From the NCBI RefSeq assembly GCF_900142035.1, contig NZ_FQZI01000002.1:124001-188000 (forward strand): a stretch of DNA of 64,000 nucleotides, given 5' to 3'. Below, piece after piece: positions 25,716 to 35,254 of the stretch. The translations under genes were made by a program, and so were the position numbers. Positions within the stretch are counted from its first letter, which is position 1, and each line of letters opens with the position of its first letter. The notes under the pieces were generated by a model that saw nothing but the letters and a program-made list of their open reading frames with translations, was not told where the DNA came from and made no database searches. Origin of the DNA: Flavobacterium terrae. GTDB taxonomy: Bacteria > Bacteroidota > Bacteroidia > Flavobacteriales > Flavobacteriaceae.

Positions 25716-25967
25716 ATGAGCAAGATAAACATAAAAGAAAATTGGTTTACTAAAAAAGTTTTCTGTCAACTTTTTGGTCATAAATTAGTAACAACTAGAA
25801 AAGTAACAAATCATTTTAGTGAATATAAATGTGTTCACTGCCAGTTGGAGCTCACAAACGATATTAAAGGAAGTAAAACATTTTTAACTCCTGAATTGAG
25901 AGAAATAAATGAAACTTTATTTCAATTTTACAAAAGAAAGCACCAACACCAACATTTATCAACTTAG
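25716..25967 (+). CDS. Small zinc-ribbon-like protein
   Basis: 83 residues. The likely metal site is made of Cys and His in VFCQLFGHKLVTT and the pair in YKCVHCQLELTND, i.e. C-x3-H and C-x2-C. The C-terminus is basic and His-rich (KRKHQHQHLST). The pattern recalls small phage-type DUF1660 proteins, but similarity is limited to the metal-binding frame. It has its own promoter and terminator and no neighbour in the same transcript. A role in nucleic-acid binding is only a guess. Confidence 0.6.
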   Translation: MSKINIKENWFTKKVFCQLFGHKLVTTRKVTNHFSEYKCVHCQLELTNDIKGSKTFLTPELREINETLFQFYKRKHQHQHLST

Positions 25968-26017
25968 TATTATATTCTGTTCAAAATACCTATTTGCCCC
26001 ACAAATACCTCAAATCA

Positions 26018-26052
26018 AAAATCCCCTTTCTCATACCAAGAAAGGGGATTTT
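26018..26052. terminator. Bidirectional terminator between convergent genes
   Basis: AAAATCCCCTTTCT (26018-26031) and AGAAAGGGGATTTT (26039-26052) make a perfect 14-bp stem with a 7-base loop. T-runs on both strands let it end the zinc-ribbon gene and the OmpA-family gene. Confidence 0.92.
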
Positions 26053-26071
26053 ATTTAAAATAGTATGAAAC

Positions 26072-28000
26072 TTATTTTTCGACAATTATAAAATCTGATC
26101 TACGATTAACAAAATGTTCATCTTCAGAACACTTTACTCCGTTTTTACACTTATTTCTTAATCTTGTTTCACCAAAACCAACTGCGCTTTCAATTCTATC
26201 AGATGAAATTCCTTTTGATAGAATATAGGTTTGTGTTGATTTTGCTCTATTGTCTGACAATTTTAAATTATAAAGATCTTTACCTCTTGAGTCGGTATGT
26301 GATTCTATTCTAATTTTAACTTTAGGGAAAGTCATCATTACATAAACAACTTTATCTAGTTCTACAGCAGCTTGTGGTGTAATATCCCATTTATCATAAT
26401 TAAAGAATATTGGGTTTATATCGATTTTCTCGTTTCCGTTATCTTTTACAACAAAATCTTCAAGATTTGCTAAATCGAAATCTAAATTTACAATCTCACC
26501 ATTCTTGTCTCCTAGAGTTATTTCCTTCTCTTGACTGGTATGATTAGACTTTGATGCAATTACTTTATAAAAGCCTTTACAAGGTACTTTCATTTCAAAT
26601 TGTCCCATAGCATTTGTGATAGTTTCAAACTTTAAATCATTAAAAGAGTCATAAAATTTTATTGATGCCCCTTCAATTGCATTTTTATTTTTAGAATTCA
26701 AAACTTTACCCATAACTGTTTGAAAGCACTCTGGATCTTTCTTTCTGAAAAAATAAATATCATCATCACCTTTACCTCCTCCTCTATTAGAGGATAAATA
26801 ACCATATTTAGATTCTAAATCAATAATAAAAGAAAAATCATCTTTGTTAGAATTTATTGGTTCTCCTAAATTTTTAGGGTCAGAGAACTTTTTGCCTATG
26901 TACTTACTTTCAAAAACATCTAATCCTCCGTATCCATAATGACCCTCAGATGAAAAATACAATACGCCATTACTATAAAAAGGGAACATTTCTCTACCAA
27001 TAGTATTAATTTTTGGGCCCAAATTTATTGGCGAATTCATTGACCCATCAGGAAATACCTCAGCCATGTAAATATCTGTTTCCCCATAACCTCCTGGCAT
27101 GTCAGAAACAAAGAAAAATAATTTTCCATCAGGACTAAGTGAAGGATGACCAACACTATAATCAACGCTATTAAAAAAAACACCTTCTGATTTTGATATT
27201 ACATCATCATTTAAACTTGCTTTAATGATTTGAAAGTTATTATTTCCCTTTCTATCATTTTTAAGTTTATTTCTTTTAAGTGTATTGGTTGTATAATAAA
27301 ATGTCTTTAAATCGTTAGAAAATGTTATTGTTGCATCATGATATTTTGATGCTAATTCATTTAAAAATGGCTGCTCATTTATAAGACTTCCATTCGTTAA
27401 ATTTCTATCTGCAACAAACATTGATAAAAAAGGCTGCTGATTCCATGAATAAATTTTCTTATTTATATCTCCAACTGATTTTGTAGATGAATAAACTAGT
27501 TTATTCCCATAAAAAGCAGCACCAAAATCTGAATTTGAGGTATTAATATCTAGATTGGTTACTTGATAAGCAGATTCTTTTGTTGCTAAACTATCAAGAA
27601 TTTTTTGATGGTGCATGAACCGTTTAGCCTCAGTATTATCATTTTTCTTTCTTAAAAATTCTTTCGAAATTGTATTCGCTTTATCATAATCCCTTACACC
27701 TCTTAAAGATTGGGTATATCTTAAAACATACAAATCTGTTAAACCTTGACCTTGCAAATCATATAATTTTTGATACCATGTTAAAGCATTTCTAGTATCG
27801 TTAATAAAATAATAAGAATCTGCAATGTTCATTATAGTTTCTATTGACAAATCTGAATTACTCTGAGCATATTCCTCATAAAGTTTAACCGCATCAACGT
27901 ATGCCATTTCATCAAATAATTTATCTGCTGATTTTAATTTTTGTTGTCCATGAAATTTGGTTACAAAAAAAATAAGGCTTAATATAATTAGTTTTCTCAT
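26072..28000 (-). CDS. PorE-like protein: TPR, PD40 propeller, CRD and OmpA domain
   Basis: 642 residues. A signal peptide (MRKLIILSLIFFVTKFHGQ) is followed by TPR units (about 24-140), then PD40/WD40-like blades (for example LSPDGKLFFFVSDMPGGYGETDIYMAEV, and GRGGG-type loops at 400-420). A carboxypeptidase-regulatory domain follows (VMGKVLNSKNKNAIEGASIKFYD), then an OmpA-like peptidoglycan-binding domain (MMTFPKVKIRIESHTDSRGKDLYNLKLSDNRAKST). This is the domain order of PorE, a periplasmic T9SS component, and of its many paralogues encoded next to PorP/SprF genes. It should link an outer-membrane complex to the cell wall. It is the last gene of a three-gene operon with a type B cargo protein and PorP/SprF. 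Confidence 0.88.
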   Translation of the reverse strand: MRKLIILSLIFFVTKFHGQQKLKSADKLFDEMAYVDAVKLYEEYAQSNSDLSIETIMNIADSYYFINDTRNALTWYQKLYDLQGQGLTDLYVLRYTQSLRGVRDYDKANTISKEFLRKKNDNTEAKRFMHHQKILDSLATKESAYQVTNLDINTSNSDFGAAFYGNKLVYSSTKSVGDINKKIYSWNQQPFLSMFVADRNLTNGSLINEQPFLNELASKYHDATITFSNDLKTFYYTTNTLKRNKLKNDRKGNNNFQIIKASLNDDVISKSEGVFFNSVDYSVGHPSLSPDGKLFFFVSDMPGGYGETDIYMAEVFPDGSMNSPINLGPKINTIGREMFPFYSNGVLYFSSEGHYGYGGLDVFESKYIGKKFSDPKNLGEPINSNKDDFSFIIDLESKYGYLSSNRGGGKGDDDIYFFRKKDPECFQTVMGKVLNSKNKNAIEGASIKFYDSFNDLKFETITNAMGQFEMKVPCKGFYKVIASKSNHTSQEKEITLGDKNGEIVNLDFDLANLEDFVVKDNGNEKIDINPIFFNYDKWDITPQAAVELDKVVYVMMTFPKVKIRIESHTDSRGKDLYNLKLSDNRAKSTQTYILSKGISSDRIESAVGFGETRLRNKCKNGVKCSEDEHFVNRRSDFIIVEK

Positions 28001-28011
28001 GGTGCAAATGT

Positions 28012-28941
28012 TTAAAAGAATCTTGGTGATTTAATAGTCGTCGATCTTTGAGAAGGCTGGTAGCGAAGTATAATTTCATGAGAACCATTATTATACTTAT
28101 TTAGTCTTGTCAATGTATAGTCGAAAGAATATCCTAAGAAAAAGTCTTTCAAAAATTGAATTCCAACCAGAGCACTTACTGAATCATCCCATCTATAGGA
28201 TGCTCCTAAAGTAACTTTTTCATTGAGTAAAAAGTTGGCCGAAGCATCAGTTGACAGCGGTGCCCCATCTACAGCTTTTACTAAAACTGATGGCTTAAAT
28301 TTTACTTCTTTGGATAAATCAAAAACATAGCCTCCTATTAAATAATAGTGTAATTTATCAGAAACTACAGATTCTTTTATATCATCATAATAGTCTGATC
28401 TTAAAAAATTTGGAACTGACAAACCTACATACCATTTATCAGAATACAAATATGCTCCAGACCCTAGAACACCCATGAACTTATTATCAACATTACTATT
28501 TAGCAGAATATCGCTACTATCATAAAATCTTCCTTTAGTCCAATCTACATTTAGCATTCTTGCTCCTGCCTTCATACCTAAAGCAAATTTAGTTTCTCCA
28601 CCTAAACTTATTGAATAAGAAACATTAGCTGCAACAGTCTGTTCGCTTGATGGACCAAGTTTATCATTGATAAAGTTTAAACCTAAACCTATATTCTTAT
28701 TACTTAGGGGTGTATGAATACCAAAAGTCCCTGTATTAGGTGCGCCATTAAGTCCTACCCATTGTGATCTAAATAATAAATTTGCTTCAAACACACCAAC
28801 TGAACCTGTATATCCTGGATTCACCATCATGGTATTGTACATATACTGAGTATATTCTGGGTTTTGTTGAGCATTAATTTTTAGAATCAAAAATGTGCTA
28901 AACAAAAAGCTATATAATATTTTATTTTTTCTCATACGCAT
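28012..28941 (-). CDS. PorP/SprF-family T9SS outer-membrane protein
   Basis: 309 residues from the ATG at 28941 (another ATG two codons later is equally possible; longer starts overlap the adhesin stop). A signal peptide ending in INAQ is followed by QNPEYTQYMYNTMMVNPGYTGS, the hallmark of this family, then beta-barrel strands such as ANLLFRSQWVGLNGAPNTGTFGIHTPL and a C-terminal HEIILRYQP. PorP/SprF paralogues are beta-barrels needed for secretion or anchoring of specific type B cargo; SprF serves SprB in F. johnsoniae. Its position directly after the giant type B protein makes that protein its probable client. It lies 11 bases from the PorE-like gene. Confidence 0.92.
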   Translation of the reverse strand: MRMRKNKILYSFLFSTFLILKINAQQNPEYTQYMYNTMMVNPGYTGSVGVFEANLLFRSQWVGLNGAPNTGTFGIHTPLSNKNIGLGLNFINDKLGPSSEQTVAANVSYSISLGGETKFALGMKAGARMLNVDWTKGRFYDSSDILLNSNVDNKFMGVLGSGAYLYSDKWYVGLSVPNFLRSDYYDDIKESVVSDKLHYYLIGGYVFDLSKEVKFKPSVLVKAVDGAPLSTDASANFLLNEKVTLGASYRWDDSVSALVGIQFLKDFFLGYSFDYTLTRLNKYNNGSHEIILRYQPSQRSTTIKSPRFF

Positions 28942-28967
28942 TGTTTTAATTAAAATGAAAGAATCAT

Positions 28968-31900
28968 TTATCTCATTATGTACAACCAACCAGATTTAGA
29001 AGAACTTGAACTTTCGCCAGTATCAAAAATGTAATAGTATGTACCAGTTGGTAATACATTTCCATTAAAAGTACCGCTAACATTTGCGTCTCCTTTCCAG
29101 TCATTTTTATATCCTGTTGTTTGATAAACTAGGTTTCCATATCTATTGTATATCTCTAATTTGTTGTTAGGAAAACTTTCTGCACATTTGATATTGAAAA
29201 AATCGTTTGAACCATCTCCGTTAGGGGTAAATTCATTATAGACAGTAAAACATTCATCTCCAGAAACGCTTAACACACATTTTTCAACTAATAAATCCAT
29301 AGACTGGGAACTAGTCAAATTACAAATAGCAGTATTTGTATAACTCACTGTTATGGTATTTGTCCCTAGTTGTGTCCAAGCAACAGTTATTGAAGAATCA
29401 TTAGCACCACCACCACTAATAATTTGAGCATTATTACTCACAGTCCATTGATAATTACTCATACCAGTTTCAGTATTGTAAGTAATCTCATCAAATGCAC
29501 AAGTTGAATTAGAAGTCGTATTTATTGAAGCAGGTTGCGTTGTCAAGAAACTTACTGTTACCATTAAACGATTAATAGTTGAACATCCAGTTACAGAATC
29601 TGTAACACCTGCATAATAAGTCATTCCATCAACTAAAGGAGTTGAAGATGCTAAAGGATTCCCTCCTGAAGCAGCATCATACCAAATAACATTAGGTTCA
29701 TTAACTTGTAATGAGGCAATTGTTGGATTTGAAGATTCACAAAAATCTTGAGTTGTATCGTTAGTAGTAGGTGTTGGAGCTGCATCCAAATTAGCTGTCA
29801 CCGCCAAACGATTTGTTGTCGTACATCCTGTTACTGGATCAACAATTCCCGCATAGTAAATTTCACCATCTACTAGTAAAGTACTTGATGGTAATGCGTT
29901 TCCTCCAGTAGCTGCATCATACCAAACTACATTAGGTTCATTTGCTTGTAATAAAGCAACTGTTGGATTAGATGATTGACAGAAATTTTGAGTGGTATCA
30001 TTTGTAGTTGGAGTTGGTGCACTATCTAAATTTGCAGTCACGGCTAAACGCACAACACTAGAACATCCAGTACTAGGATTAGTAATACTAGCATAATAAA
30101 TCATACCATCTATCAATAAAGTACCAGGAGAAAGTATATTACCTCCCGTCGCCGCATCATACCAAACAACATTAGGTTCGTTAACTTGTAAAGAAGAAAC
30201 TGTTGGTGGTGTAGGTTGACAAAAGTCTTGAGTAGTATCATTTGTAGTTGGTGTTTGACCATTGTCTAGGTTAACTGAAACTGCTAATCTTATTATTGAT
30301 TCACATCCTGTTGAAGGATTAACTATTCCAGCATAATAAATCATCCCATCAATTAAAGGAGTGCTAGATACTAAAACATTTCCGCCATTTGCAGCATCGT
30401 ACCAAACAACATTAGGTTCATTTACTTGCAATGACGCAACTGTTGGATTTGTTGATTGACAGAAATCTTGTGATGTATTATTTGTCGTAGGTGTATTTGC
30501 AGGATCTAAATTAACTGTTACAGCTAAACGTACATCACTAGAACAACCAGTTACAGGATTTGTAATACTTCCATAATAAATCATACCATTAATCAAAGGA
30601 GTATTTGTTGCTAAAACATTTCCGCCATTTATAGCATCATACCAAACAACATTTGGTTCATTCACTTGTAGAGATGCAACTGTAGGATTTGATGATTGAC
30701 AAAAATCTTGAGTAGTATTATTAGTTGTTGGAGTCGGAGCATTATTTAAATTAGCTGTAACTGCCAAACGATTTATACTAGTACAACCTGTCGATGAATT
30801 TGTAAGACTAGCATAGTAAATCATACCATTAATCAAAGGAGTATTTGCTGCTAAAACATTTCCTCCATTTGGAGCATCATACCAAACAACATTAGGCTCA
30901 TTTACTTGTAATGATGAAACAGTTGGGTTTGATAATTGACAAAAATCTTGAGTCGTATCATTAGTTGTTGGAGTAAGTGTCTCATTAACCTGAACTGATA
31001 CTGCTTTTAAGTTTCCTGAAAGATTTGGACAGCTCACATCACTGCTCATTGAAATATAATAAGTATAAGGACTTCCAATAGTACTTAATCCTGAAATCGT
31101 TAATTGCCCAGCAGAATTAATTGTATAGGTTGCTCCTCCAAATGTTCCATTTATAATAGGCTGAGAATAATCATTTGTAAAATACCAACTGAAGACTGGG
31201 TTACTTAAAGCTGATACAGGCTGAATTACTGCGTTAGATCCTAAACAAATTTGTATATCGTTTGCATTAATATCATTCGCTACTGAAAAAGGTAATATCG
31301 TAAAAGTAATTGAAGCTATATCTGGCTGAGTTGATTCACAAAACTGAGTTGAACTTATACCCACAAAATAAGTATATGTTCCAGGTACTAATCCTGTTAA
31401 TTGAAGAGTATTGGAATTTTGACCTGGAATTAAAATCTGATTTGTTCCATCGAAACTGTACCAGTAATATACAGGATTTGTAATAGGTGGAGTGCTATTA
31501 AGCTGTGCAGTCAACAAAACATCTCCACTTGTGCTACAAATTGTAGTATCTGTATCTGAGTTAATTAATATATTTGAGATTAATCCACTAGGAGAAGTTC
31601 CTAGAACTATCACTGTTATTTTTGTTCTAGAAAGTACTTCACAACCTCCTCTAATTGGCTGTACATAATACACATATGTTCCTGCAGGTAAATTTGAAGG
31701 CAATGTATATGAATTACCATTGGCTAAAATTGTTCCTCCAAATTCACTATCATACCATCTGAATGATGTACACGCATCTCCAGAAATCGATACTGTACCT
31801 CCCTGACAAATTTCAATGGTTGTTTCATTACCTCCCACAACACTAATATTAGCTTCACGTTTTACATAATTAACCTGTAAAAAATCAAGCATGTTTGCAG

Positions 31901-34900
31901 CACCACCTAATCGTATTTGAACTCGATCGTAAGTAGGCAATTGTGTATTAGAGATAAAAATAATTTCATCATTATCAATAACTTGTATTGTTGCTGCTGA
32001 GCTACCTGCCACCATTAAATTTCCCACAGGAGTATTACCCATATAACATTGTACTGTAAAACCTGATAAAGCTGAAACTGTAAGTGCAGTGCCTGGTTTT
32101 GTTAATTTAATTTTTAAAACATCAGTAGGTTGTGAAGCCGTTCTAAATTTTACAGTTAAATCTGAAGCTGATAGAATACCTACTCCATTATACATTGTTG
32201 CGTAACTGTCATCATCATTATCTACTGCATTCCATGGATTAACAACACTTGTTGTACTTGTTAGAGCTCCAACACCTAAATCATAAGTCCCATAAAATAT
32301 ATCTTCAACATCGCCAGTATTGCAAATCAGAGGATTAGCCACTCTTGTATAATAAGCTTCATAAACTCTTGCATTTTGAACAACACCTGCTGCAGATCCT
32401 ACAATAATTCTGACCCCATCATAAATTTTTGGCCCTGTATTGTCTGAAGGAACAAATGTGTATTCAAAACTATTTTCTCCAGATAATAAATCAACTAATG
32501 TACCTGATAATGGCTGGCTTGTCCCTATAATTTGTGGAACTCCACCTCCATCTCTTTTGGTTGCTACAACTGAAATAGCTCCAATTAAAGCTAAACCACT
32601 GTATTCTGTTCCTAATTTTACCGAAAGTGGTGTCCCTGCTGCAATAGAATTGTTCCATTGTAGTGTTTGCCATGTTGTACCCACACCAAGTACTCCCAAG
32701 CCACTACTAATTGTTGAATGAGTTTGCGGATTATGATCAACTGCTAGTGCATCATTCAAAACGGTTCCAGTAACAATTGAGGCTGAACTTTGTGTATCGG
32801 CATATACTCTTTCTGTAAAAGTGGTACAATTTGCAGGATTATTAACGACAATAGTTACTATCGCACTAACACTACAGAGTCCATTGCTTGCTACTGCTGT
32901 AAAAGTATATACTCCTGCTTGAGAAAAAGGGCCAACAGTTGAAGAGGCAAGAGCTACACCATTAGCATCATACCAAGTAACTGTTGCATTTGAAGTAGCT
33001 TGTAATGTTACACTATCACCAACATTAATTACATAACTATTAGGATTAACTGTTAATTGTGGTACAGAATTTATGGTAACAACAACAGTTTCCTCTGATG
33101 ATGCACAAGGTACTCCTACCACCACTGCTTGTATATAATAAGTTCCGCTAATCTGAATATTATCTACCTGATCTAGGGGTATTACATTATGATTACTATC
33201 TAAAAAAACATAAGTCGTATTACCTGATGAATCAAAATTAAGTATAGCATCTCTCAAATTCACAACTCCACATCCTGTTAGAGTTGCAGACACATCTAAA
33301 TCAACTTGAGAAGGAAAAATTACATCAACAGGTAATAATGTATTTACAAGATTTTCACACATGCCATTAACTTCAATAGAGATATAATAAGTTCTAGGTG
33401 TGTTTGTTGCATTTAACCCACTAATGGTAAGTGAACCCGTTGAAGAATCTTTAACATAAGTAATTCCTGCATGACCTGAAAATCCTGTAGTTATTTCGGT
33501 AGTTTTATTTTGATCTGTATAATAATGAAATTCACTATTAGCAATAAGAGTAGTTGGACTTAATACCGCAACACCTGAGCAACTTGCAGTTACTGGACTA
33601 GGAATACTAATATCACTGGCAACTGGAAGAGTAGTGAAAGTAACTGTTACTGCTGTTCGTGATGAAATTGCTGGACATCCAATTTTTCTTGCCGCTACAT
33701 AATATGTAGTTGTTGCATTTAAAAATGGAGTAGTAAAACCAACATTGTAAGCCGTTGTAGCTATAGGAGTTGTACTATTAGGACTATCATACCACAACAA
33801 TTCATTTCCGCTATCTGTTTGGGCATATAAAGTTACTGATTGAGGACCACAAATTGAAACATTCTGTGAGCCAATAGCAATTGTAGGTGGTCCAACCGAC
33901 TTATATACATCATATATTCGTAATCCTTTAGCTATATTTAATTGAACTAATGATGACAAAGTAACTTTTATTCTATCGAAAGATTGACCTGGAGTAATAG
34001 GAATAGTTACGGTTTGTCCATTACTTAATAATCCTAATAAATCTAGATCAAGTATTGTTCCAACATCTAAAGTATAAACTACATTAGTTCCATTTAAAGC
34101 TTCTATTTTAAGGCCATCTGACAATCCTAAATTTAAAATACTAGGATTATCAAGTCTCATTTTTATATGAACTTGATCTGTAGGTAAAGAAACATCATTG
34201 AAATAAACCGTTTGACTTAATGTACCTGCAGCGGCTAGGATTCCTAAACTTAGGTGGGAATAAGTATTAACATCAGGATCGATGGCCCATTCTGGATGAT
34301 CTACCTCAGCCCCTCCTAAACCAATCAAATCTAAAGTTCCACCAGTTCCATCAAAAGATGTAGCAAATGCAGGAGAACAGCTATCGGTTCCAGTAGTATA
34401 AAAAGCATAATATACTCTCATACTGTTTGAAGTTCCCAACAAAACTGCATTAGTATTATCTGTTATTTCTATTCTATTATAAGGTAGATTAGGAGTAATC
34501 GCAAAATAGAAGTTTCCACTGGCATCTCTAATTAATCTACCTGATTCATTTGAAAAATTGTTTTGACTAGAATAGGTACTTATTACTGTCGTATTATTTT
34601 TGGCACTTACAGTAAAAAAATGATTTCCTAAAACTAAAGTCCCCAATAAATCTGCCAAACTACTTCCAAGATTTCCACCTATTAGAGAATTTAAAAGATC
34701 TTGATCAAAATCAATTCTTACATAAGTTGTTTTTCCTGCTGGTATTACAGTTGGAAATTGTAACTCTATTTTTCCACTATAGCCACCAATTCCTACAGCA
34801 ACTCCTCCGTATGAATTTAATGTAGCGAATGAATTGTCGTAGAGTGTTGCGTTAGTCGGATTTGTAACATGATCTGAGGTGACCAGTGAACTTGCATTTA

Positions 34901-35000
34901 TGTAATTGATTTGTGCTTTCAAATCTGTTTGCAGAAACAGAAAGACTGAAAGACAAAAAACGAGGATAAAGTTATCCTTATTGGTAAATCTCCTATTCAT
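28968..35000 (-). CDS. Giant T9SS type B adhesin with six tandem repeats
   Basis: 2010 residues from the ATG at 35000 (a TTG two codons upstream is open). A signal peptide ends near QTDLKAQ. The N-terminal ~370 residues contain two related beta-rich modules about sugar- or cell-wall-like surfaces (DGTGGTLDLIGLGGAEVDHP and similar). Several Ig-like modules with a WYD core follow. Six consecutive 80-residue repeats start TPTTNDTTQDFC and contain NEPNVVWYDA and NGMIYY. A final Ig-like module follows and then the type B sorting domain: VYNEFTPNGDGSNDFFNI, IYNRYGNLVYQ and GTYYYIFDTG, ending GWLYIMR. Each repeat has two cysteines, which suggests disulfides. It is probably a surface adhesin, secreted by T9SS with the PorP/SprF protein encoded downstream. 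Confidence 0.88.
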   Translation of the reverse strand: MNRRFTNKDNFILVFCLSVFLFLQTDLKAQINYINASSLVTSDHVTNPTNATLYDNSFATLNSYGGVAVGIGGYSGKIELQFPTVIPAGKTTYVRIDFDQDLLNSLIGGNLGSSLADLLGTLVLGNHFFTVSAKNNTTVISTYSSQNNFSNESGRLIRDASGNFYFAITPNLPYNRIEITDNTNAVLLGTSNSMRVYYAFYTTGTDSCSPAFATSFDGTGGTLDLIGLGGAEVDHPEWAIDPDVNTYSHLSLGILAAAGTLSQTVYFNDVSLPTDQVHIKMRLDNPSILNLGLSDGLKIEALNGTNVVYTLDVGTILDLDLLGLLSNGQTVTIPITPGQSFDRIKVTLSSLVQLNIAKGLRIYDVYKSVGPPTIAIGSQNVSICGPQSVTLYAQTDSGNELLWYDSPNSTTPIATTAYNVGFTTPFLNATTTYYVAARKIGCPAISSRTAVTVTFTTLPVASDISIPSPVTASCSGVAVLSPTTLIANSEFHYYTDQNKTTEITTGFSGHAGITYVKDSSTGSLTISGLNATNTPRTYYISIEVNGMCENLVNTLLPVDVIFPSQVDLDVSATLTGCGVVNLRDAILNFDSSGNTTYVFLDSNHNVIPLDQVDNIQISGTYYIQAVVVGVPCASSEETVVVTINSVPQLTVNPNSYVINVGDSVTLQATSNATVTWYDANGVALASSTVGPFSQAGVYTFTAVASNGLCSVSAIVTIVVNNPANCTTFTERVYADTQSSASIVTGTVLNDALAVDHNPQTHSTISSGLGVLGVGTTWQTLQWNNSIAAGTPLSVKLGTEYSGLALIGAISVVATKRDGGGVPQIIGTSQPLSGTLVDLLSGENSFEYTFVPSDNTGPKIYDGVRIIVGSAAGVVQNARVYEAYYTRVANPLICNTGDVEDIFYGTYDLGVGALTSTTSVVNPWNAVDNDDDSYATMYNGVGILSASDLTVKFRTASQPTDVLKIKLTKPGTALTVSALSGFTVQCYMGNTPVGNLMVAGSSAATIQVIDNDEIIFISNTQLPTYDRVQIRLGGAANMLDFLQVNYVKREANISVVGGNETTIEICQGGTVSISGDACTSFRWYDSEFGGTILANGNSYTLPSNLPAGTYVYYVQPIRGGCEVLSRTKITVIVLGTSPSGLISNILINSDTDTTICSTSGDVLLTAQLNSTPPITNPVYYWYSFDGTNQILIPGQNSNTLQLTGLVPGTYTYFVGISSTQFCESTQPDIASITFTILPFSVANDINANDIQICLGSNAVIQPVSALSNPVFSWYFTNDYSQPIINGTFGGATYTINSAGQLTISGLSTIGSPYTYYISMSSDVSCPNLSGNLKAVSVQVNETLTPTTNDTTQDFCQLSNPTVSSLQVNEPNVVWYDAPNGGNVLAANTPLINGMIYYASLTNSSTGCTSINRLAVTANLNNAPTPTTNNTTQDFCQSSNPTVASLQVNEPNVVWYDAINGGNVLATNTPLINGMIYYGSITNPVTGCSSDVRLAVTVNLDPANTPTTNNTSQDFCQSTNPTVASLQVNEPNVVWYDAANGGNVLVSSTPLIDGMIYYAGIVNPSTGCESIIRLAVSVNLDNGQTPTTNDTTQDFCQPTPPTVSSLQVNEPNVVWYDAATGGNILSPGTLLIDGMIYYASITNPSTGCSSVVRLAVTANLDSAPTPTTNDTTQNFCQSSNPTVALLQANEPNVVWYDAATGGNALPSSTLLVDGEIYYAGIVDPVTGCTTTNRLAVTANLDAAPTPTTNDTTQDFCESSNPTIASLQVNEPNVIWYDAASGGNPLASSTPLVDGMTYYAGVTDSVTGCSTINRLMVTVSFLTTQPASINTTSNSTCAFDEITYNTETGMSNYQWTVSNNAQIISGGGANDSSITVAWTQLGTNTITVSYTNTAICNLTSSQSMDLLVEKCVLSVSGDECFTVYNEFTPNGDGSNDFFNIKCAESFPNNKLEIYNRYGNLVYQTTGYKNDWKGDANVSGTFNGNVLPTGTYYYIFDTGESSSSSKSGWLYIMR
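29535..30974 (-). repeat. Six 240-bp tandem repeats inside the adhesin gene
   Basis: The repeats are read on the minus strand from 30974 down to 29535, each exactly 240 bp (80 codons) with no indels. The conserved segment that encodes NEPNVVWYDA recurs every 240 bp (for example at plus-strand positions near 29700, 29940, 30180, 30420, 30660 and 30900). The copies have diverged at synonymous sites, so the array is not a very recent expansion. Confidence 0.92.
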
Positions 35001-35197
35001 AAGCAATAATTTAAATGTTCAACTTTATATATTGTGTAAAAACACGTGTTGGTACTTTGCTTAAAAAAGTTTGATAAATACTATTTACATTTCAATACTA
35101 TCCCAAAAAATAATTTGAGAAATTAGAACGTCAAATTGAGTTCAATAAATAGATTTATACATTTAGAAAAAAGAAGAGAAATTAAATTTTTGTAGCC

Positions 35198-35235
35198 TTT
35201 TTCTTAAATAAATTTAACTCAATATTTAAGAAAAA
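35198..35235. repeat. 13-bp AT-rich inverted repeat
   Basis: TTTTTCTTAAATA (35198-35210) and TATTTAAGAAAAA (35223-35235) are perfect reverse complements with a 12-base loop. It overlaps the proposed minus-strand -7 box and abuts the TTACGG palindrome. Confidence 0.6.
35209..35216 (-). promoter_or_regulatory. -7 box TAAATTTA, candidate promoter of the adhesin operon
   Basis: Seven of eight match to TAnnTTTG on the minus strand, exactly 21 bp from the edge of the palindrome at 35238. The leader to the ATG at 35000 would be about 200 nt. Confidence 0.45.
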
Positions 35236-35237
35236 TT

Positions 35238-35254
35238 TTACGGAAAAACCGTAA
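35238..35254. promoter_or_regulatory. Palindromic operator TTACGG-N5-CCGTAA (copy 1)
   Basis: TTACGGAAAAACCGTAA is a perfect inverted repeat with an A5 spacer. An identical 17-base copy lies at 55554-55570. This form fits a dimeric helix-turn-helix regulator such as a NarL/LuxR-type response regulator, but the binding protein is not identified. Confidence 0.6.

Noticed and set aside
29535..30974. Regular 240-bp repeats considered as a CRISPR-like array
   Set aside because: The units are contiguous, in frame and protein-coding, with no short repeat/spacer alternation and no cas genes.
32440..32721. 93-codon plus-strand frame inside the adhesin gene
   Set aside because: It is a by-product of the low-complexity Thr/Gly/Ser coding of the minus-strand adhesin.
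35041..35050. AACACGTGTT palindrome in the adhesin upstream region
   Set aside because: It is a single short palindrome without a second copy or fixed distance to a promoter, so it may be chance.
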